Positions 58,851-64,000 of a DNA stretch of 64,000 nt are shown here, one piece after another. The notes under the pieces were generated by a model. That model was not told the origin of the DNA, did not search any database, and saw nothing but the letters and a program-made list of their open reading frames with translations. Each line of letters starts with the position of its first letter. The stretch's first letter is position 1. Made by a program: the position numbers and the translations under genes. Location: positions 804,236-868,235 of the forward strand of contig NW_003314299.1 in NCBI RefSeq assembly GCF_000143415.4. The letters run 5' to 3'. Source of the stretch: Selaginella moellendorffii. Lineage: Eukaryota; Streptophyta; Lycopodiopsida; Selaginellales; Selaginellaceae.

Positions 58851-59405
58851 ATGGTTAGGAAGAAATTTACTTTTGGTCCCGAAGGCCTCTCATATGAGTT
58901 TCCACCTCCATCTCCAATCTCAACCAATAATCCACCTTCACCTCTACGCAACAATCCACTTTTTCATTTTGAGGGCTGTTGTGAGGCTCTTCCATTTGCG
59001 ACTTTGAGTGCAACTGAACAAAAACTCCTTCCTTATGATGTTGTTAAAAAAGTTGGATTGCCTCTAATGCTTCAAGAGCGATATCAATATTTTCTTCAAG
59101 ATCTTGCTCCAGATATGGCAGGGGAGCTTAATGTAGATACATATTATCTTCAATGTCCTATATGCAACTTTTATTTAAACAAGACAAATGGTTGCATGGG
59201 TTTGGTAAATTTTATTAAGCATTGTCGCAAATGCCCAAGAGCGGGTTTGGAAGGTGTGCACGCGTGGATGTATAAGAAAATCAAGAAAGAATTAAAAACA
59301 CACAGCTATTATGATTTCATGGTGGAGAACAATATTCCATTGGTGAACACTGCATCAGTAAGTGCTGAATATGGGATATTTAGGCCACCCTTTAATGTAA
59401 TGTGA
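58851..59405 (+). CDS. Small Cys-containing protein, tandem copy A
   Basis: 184 residues from ATG 58851; the frame extends upstream only with a TTG. The N-terminus is Pro-rich (FPPPSPISTNNPPSPL). The core reads YFLQDLAPDMAGE, then CPICNFYLNKTNGCMGL and FIKHCRKCPRAG, a C-x2-C plus H-C-x2-C arrangement that may bind one zinc. It continues GVHAWMYKKIKKELKTHSYY and ends FRPPFNVM. I do not recognise the family. The conserved second copy shows it was recently a functional protein. It sits inside element 2, so an accessory DNA-binding role is a guess. Confidence 0.55.
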   Translation: MVRKKFTFGPEGLSYEFPPPSPISTNNPPSPLRNNPLFHFEGCCEALPFATLSATEQKLLPYDVVKKVGLPLMLQERYQYFLQDLAPDMAGELNVDTYYLQCPICNFYLNKTNGCMGLVNFIKHCRKCPRAGLEGVHAWMYKKIKKELKTHSYYDFMVENNIPLVNTASVSAEYGIFRPPFNVM

Positions 59406-59663
59406 AAGTCATGCATAGTTTTTTCAAAAGGTTAATTCTTTATGAGTAAAGTGGAGAATTTTATATTTTCGAGAATGATATTATTCTAGCATGTATAAAG
59501 ATATTATTATATATACAAGTGGTTCTGACACTATTATAATTCTGAAGTCCCATTTTTGAGACTGACAATTTAAACTTTCAAAAACCCCTAGATCTTTTCT
59601 TAGTATAAATACCAACAAGGGATGCTTTCAACATTGAAATTTCAGTTTGTTTAGAGTGTAGGA

Positions 59664-60211
59664 ATGGCTAGGGAAAATGCTATTGCTACTCGCACTTGCC
59701 CCCATGCATTTCATATGAGTCTCTACCTCCGTCTCCAACTTCTACCAACATTCCACCCTTCCCTCCATACATCAATCGTTGTGAGGCTTTTTCTTTTGTA
59801 GCCCCAAGTGTGACTGAACAAGAGATCCCTCTTCTAGATAATGTTTTAGATGTTGTTACTAAAGATGGATTGCCTCATGTGCTTCAAGAGCGATGCCAGA
59901 TGTTTCTTCAAGATCTTGCTCCCGATATGGTTGAAACTTTTGAAAGAATGAACACATATTATCTCCAGTATCCCATCTGCTACTTTTATTTAGATAAAAC
60001 AGAAGGCTGTATGGGTCTAGAAACTTTTCTAGAACACTGTCACAACTGCCCAAGAACTGGTGTGGAAGGTGTGCATAAATGGATGTATAAGAAAATCAAG
60101 AAAGAGTTAAGAACACACAATCATTATCATTTCATGGTGAGGAACAATATTCCGTTAGTAAATCCTACATCAACAAGTGCTGAATATGGTATTTTTAGGC
60201 CATCCTACTGA
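59664..60211 (+). pseudogene. Small Cys-containing protein, tandem copy B, frameshifted
   Basis: Second unit of an 820-840-bp tandem duplication. It is similar from YESLPPSPTSTNIPP through QDLAPDMVE, TYYLQYPICYFYLDKTEGC, LEHCHNCPRTG and VHKWMYKKIKKELRTH to FRPSY. Its ATG (59664) is out of frame with the conserved part. The first Cys of the zinc-like cluster has become Tyr (YPIC for CPIC). Best read as a decaying copy. Confidence 0.6.
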
Positions 60212-60633
60212 AAATTCCAGCCACTAATAATTCTTACACTATGATATTATTCATCCCCCCCCCCCCCTCTTGCCTTTTTTTTATTAACAAAATTGTATTG
60301 CCTATAGATAATAAACTGATAATACTAGTAATTATGAAATTTGACAGATTGACACTGTAACTTTGTCATCTCTGACACTGACACTGTCTCTGTCACTAAC
60401 ATTATCACTGTCGCCATCTGCTACACTGACACTGTCAGTGTCACAATCATTATCACATTGACATGTGACACATCTTTCTCATTGCATTCAATTGTCTTTT
60501 AATGTATCATTAATAAATAGATTTTTCATACCACTCCTCAATTTACACATTGCATATGATGTGCCATGCATACCTAGGAAGACTTGTAGAAAACTAAATA
60601 TATATTATTTATAAATTTTTAAAACATCATAAA
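60212..60633. repeat. C13 run and TGACACTG-type simple repeat
   Basis: A run of 13 C lies at 60255-60267. From 60341 to 60472 there are about ten TGACACTG/CAGTGTCA related units in both orientations. No gene is visible. Confidence 0.6.
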
Positions 60634-63600
60634 TTACCTCCTAGAAGAAACTGATAGAGAAGGATGAAAACCTCGAAGACAGCGTTTGAAGAACTCATAT
60701 TCTTCAATCGCAAACACCGATCTACCAGAGTCACGTGCTGCTTCGACCATCGAACCACTACTTGGTGCAATCGATGACAACACCTCTAGTTGGGCAATAA
60801 AGCTCAAGTAGGACATGCATCGCCGATGGAGATCGGAACCGATACCCAGACAATGTGTTGCGGATGTCGTTGTCTATGAGATTTGGTATGATGTCAGTAA
60901 AACTATCATACCCTGGCAAAACCCTTGCAGCACGCTCGCTATCACGAAAACCGTCATTTTCTTTTCTGCAAAACACATGGTAGGTCCACATCATAACCTG
61001 AATAATAAAACTTTAGAGACAACCAAAACAGAAAATGATTTCTTACCTTCTCTGGCATGCCTAGGACGCCTTTGGTCTCGACCCCAACACTATCCATGAT
61101 GCATCCGGAAGAGAACCTCTTGAAGTTGACTCGACTTGCATACCTCATAAGGCAAGACATCCAATGGGGGTCATTCGGGAGAATGAAGGCAACTTGACCG
61201 GTTGTGTGAAGAAGAATTGCTGCCAAAAGGAATGCATCTTTCAAGTGGTCTTTAGTCAGGTTGTTCCAGTTTGGGACATCACCATTAGCATCTGGAAGAC
61301 CATCTGGCATGTCAAAGAGCATGAAGTTTGTGCTCTTGAGTGGTCGCCTATGGATCTTCTGACAAAAGCGCTCCCACTTTTGCCGGATAGCCATATTCTC
61401 AGCATCCTCCTCAAAAGATGCCATCAATGAACTATAGGAGCCAATAAAAATCCCAACTTCACCACGGAATGCCACTGGAGATACAGGGCGAATCTAGGGG
61501 GAGAAGATAAAGATAAGATGTGAATTTAAGAAAAATTTACATACCATCATGTGGCATGTGGTAGATGTAAGTTCCTCCAAGTCCTCTTCTCGAGCATCAA
61601 GACGAGCTGGAATGAAGTTACTCCCGACAGTTTTTGCTGCAACCATTTTGAGGAACTAAGAAAAGGAGAGAATAAAAAGAATAAAAAGAAATATACCTCG
61701 AGAAGTTCCTCGGTTACGGGGACGTCTTGGACGATCATCATCACTGTTGACTAATTCCTCCAAATGTGGATTTGCTCGCTTTCGTCGAGGTAGAACTTCT
61801 TGGACGTTCTGGTTCTCTTTCTCGACTTCGTCTCGAAGAATCTCGTTCTCACCGCCATCTTCACTCTGCTCACCATTGGCACCAACAGGGTCAACATTCT
61901 CATGGCCATCATCTTCGTCATCATTGTTGCCTCTTGCAGCCTCATGGTGGGTTGGTTCATAATCTGGCATCTCCAATTCCCAAGGACAAGCGCGCTTTAT
62001 TGCTGCTGGAAACTTCATTGTTGTCGGGTACATGCCTCCATCTCTCACACCATGCCTCAGGAGGCGTGTGCATACCGGTGTTTCGAGAGGAACGCCTCTA
62101 TATTGGAGATACCTATAATAGAATATAAACAATTGAGTATAGTTGAGAAATTATATGTTACCTGAAAGCTGCTCGACGCATGAAGTAAGGTTGGCCAAGT
62201 TGTTTATTAAATGGAGTCGTGCTTGTGGCCTTCTTTGGCAGCCAATCCTCTCCAAGTTTTGTAAGCTCAATGGTGACAAAGTCCTTAAATGGAAGTTGCT
62301 CAGGATCATCCCTTATGAAAGGCGCTAGAAACATCTCCCCTTCATATACAGTTTGTGAAATGTAGACGGTCCTCCTCATCACAGTCTCCATCATACTATC
62401 CAAGCCTTTTTCTCCTTCCCTGAGTCTGCTATTGAGGTCGTTCAGAATGTGTATCTGTTCCTCATATGTAAGCTTTGACTTTGAGATGTTGTAAATAATC
62501 TCATCTAGAGTCTTGCCCACTAAAAAATAACTTTTGTGAGAACCTTCATGTAGATACAAACAATACTTACTTTCATGACAAGCAATCTCTGTTATAATAT
62601 CGAACCACTCCTTTGGGCGTCGAGGGTCAGCCACACTAAGTAATTTCTTTACCTTTGTCTTCTTTGTGCTATTGATTTTCTTGTCAATTGCAGCTAAATG
62701 CTCTAAGAGTTCTTGATCATTTTCAGCTCGATGCGACTGTGCATATGCATCTTGCTTAACCTTCACCAATGGCTGAAGACAACACAAACATTCTATGATA
62801 AGAAGTATACTTAAAAGAACATACCTTACTCCACACAGTTGTCATAAAAGCCACTGGATTCTTGTACCATCTATTGGCATCCTGACGACCTCGTTGATGT
62901 CGAATAAGTGATGCTAAATCATCACCATAGTGGCTGTGGACTGCATCCTCGTCGAGATTGGCAAGAAACCGGATCTGCTCGATATCATGTACTAGGCTTT
63001 GTTTCTGCACTGCAAACTGTCCCAGTTTGCAAAACACAAATTGTTAAAAGTGATTGAAGAAGGAGAGGTACTTACGCATTAATTTTGTGGCAAGCTATCA
63101 CAAGCCTTGCCACATCTAGAGATCCTCTCGCGTGTACATGTCCAACCGGAACATTGATGTGATAGACAGGATCGTCTCGGAAGCATTCTCGGATGCACTT
63201 CATCCACGCACACCAGCGATGATTCCTGTCGATAATGTAGAACATTTTCCCCACAAATTGTTGAGTCTCAAGATGGCTCATAAGCTTGTTGTCAAATTCG
63301 CGGGACTTCATTTTCCAAATGTCATCCCAATCCCTCTCGATTTCCGGTGACACCGAGAGGGTATTTGTCGTTCCTGGCTTGAAAACCGAAACAAGGAACA
63401 TACCTATGTTTGTCCCAAGGCCATTCTGTTTGTACAGACTATAGATGTCCATGTTGACGAAGTGCGGTGAAGCAGACCGAACGATGCTTGTCTGAGTGAA
63501 TCGACATAGTGGGATTTCTCGGATCATGTGCCCCAGGCCTTCCCACTTGAGAGACTTCAGAGTCGTGTGAATAGCCTTCTCTTTAGTTCTCAAAACTGTC

Positions 63601-63752
63601 TCTTGGAAGCGCTTGTCGACAATGTGTTCAGGTAGCTCCACTTCTCTTTCAGCTTCAGCTACACCTCCAGTAGCACCATTATCAAATCTAGCCCCCGACT
63701 CGGGCCCAACACCGGCATCAAGCGCACTTGGGCACTGCTCCGTTTCTGCCAT
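60634..63752 (-). pseudogene. Paralogue of the ParB-methyltransferase-like gene, frameshifted
   Basis: Same exon order as the element 1 gene. It starts MAETEQCPSALDAG at 63752, after a low-complexity Pro-rich frame. The ParB-like motif is FYIIDRNHRWCAW, with Arg replacing the Gly of GNHR. Middle blocks match element 1: LVHDIEQIRFLA, KKLLSVADPRRPKEWFD, DEIIYNISKSKLTYEEQ, FGxxWLP-type GEDWLPKKATS. The DPPY position reads FMLFDMPDG, then PGYDSFTDIIPNLID. Motif I breaks after GVVIDCT at a frameshift near 60762; the frame resumes SSGSMVEAARDSGRSVFAIEE and stops early. The family is therefore conserved over long divergence, though this copy is probably dead. A base-calling error at the frameshift cannot be excluded. 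Confidence 0.65.
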
Positions 63753-63779
63753 ATTTTGTGAATATGTTAAGAGTAGTGG

Positions 63780-63980
63780 CATTTGTGGTTGTGGCAGCAA
63801 TGGTAGTGATGACAATGGTTGCGCTGGTGGTGGTGATGATGGTGGCGGTGGTGGTGGTAATGGTGGTGATGACGGTGGTGGTAATGGTGGTGATGACGGT
63901 GGTGGTAATGGTGGTGATGACGCGCTACCGTGGCGGTGGTGGTAATGGTGGTGGTGGCATCGATGGCGGTGGTGGGGGTG
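63780..63980. repeat. GGT/GAT-rich minisatellite
   Basis: Imperfect units such as GGTGGTGGTAATGGTGGTGATGAC repeat 3-4 times. They produce open frames on both strands (Gly/Asp-rich, Pro-rich or His-rich). The Pro-rich minus-strand frame runs into the ParB-methyltransferase-like paralogue but is not likely coding. Confidence 0.7.
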
Positions 63981-64000
63981 CATGTGGACTGGAGCTATGT

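Larger units (their letters stand above)
57755..64000 (-). mobile_element. Element 2: relative of element 1, opposite orientation, right end outside window
   Basis: The end at 57755 reads GGGGATGGTCCAAAGTTGAG, then TGAGCTCA and AGTCAA repeats. This matches the 3' terminal sequence of element 1 read in reverse (GGGGCTGGGTAG, TTGAG, TGAGCTCA, AGTCAA). It lies inside the retroelement gag, so the insertion point is clear. The paralogous gene is on the minus strand, as this orientation predicts. A candidate 8-bp target is GCACCTAA (57747-57754), but the other end is not visible. The 57755-60630 part is AT-rich and carries small plus-strand ORFs not found in element 1; these could belong to a nested third element. 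Confidence 0.65.

Noticed and set aside
63753-63983. Pro/His-rich N-terminal extension of the ParB-methyltransferase-like paralogue
   Set aside because: It is translated minisatellite. The related gene in element 1 has nothing like it, and a normal ATG is available at 63752.

Overview
The window looks like nuclear DNA of a land plant, most consistent with a lycophyte such as Selaginella. Genes are dense and split by very short introns (mostly 48-60 bp, GT-AG, two clear GC-AG cases). The gene set is plant-specific: class III peroxidase, ERF and RSL-type bHLH factors, an RNA-editing type PPR pair, a neutral/alkaline invertase. All calls rest on reading the sequence; no database search was run.

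Layout. Positions 1-5.1 kb are decayed Ty3/gypsy sequence. A gene-rich block follows (5.2-40.25 kb): a Crinkler-like NTPase-nuclease gene, a plastid neutral/alkaline invertase, an Ole e 1-like secreted protein, AP-3 mu, the HECT ligase UPL6, COX6B, DNA topoisomerase I, an RSL class I bHLH, a PPR gene, a peroxidase, a group VII-like ERF, a WDR74-like ribosome biogenesis protein, PHF5A, a 47-residue protein, a USO1-like coiled-coil protein, COX5B and a second PPR gene. Many neighbours are divergent with very short shared promoters (AP3M/UPL6, PHF5A/47-residue gene, COX5B/PPR). From 40.3 to 51.2 kb the DNA becomes AT-rich and is a graveyard of copia and gypsy remnants. It holds two 194-bp solo LTRs, each with a 5-bp target duplication, that carry an antisense 5S-rRNA-like segment (Cassandra-like TRIM LTRs).

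The most unusual part is 51.2-64 kb. A 5,584-bp insertion (51420-57003) has imperfect terminal inverted repeats and a perfect 8-bp target duplication. A related LTR at 46.6 kb, in reverse orientation, supplies the empty site. The insertion carries one 11-exon gene of about 1,100 residues that joins a ParB-like motif to a divergent N4/N6 amino-methyltransferase-like region. An array of perfect or near-perfect GGTTCG...CGAACC palindromes precedes the gene. A second relative in opposite orientation begins at 57755, inside the gag of the same retroelement, and runs off the window. It holds a diverged, frameshifted paralogue and small Cys-containing ORFs. I interpret these as two members of a DNA transposon family that I do not recognise.

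Functionally the gene block is mostly housekeeping: respiratory chain (COX5B, COX6B), organelle RNA processing (PPRs), splicing (PHF5A), ribosome assembly (WDR74), DNA topology (TOP1), trafficking (AP3M), ubiquitination (UPL6), plus regulators of hypoxia-type responses and rhizoid/root-hair development.
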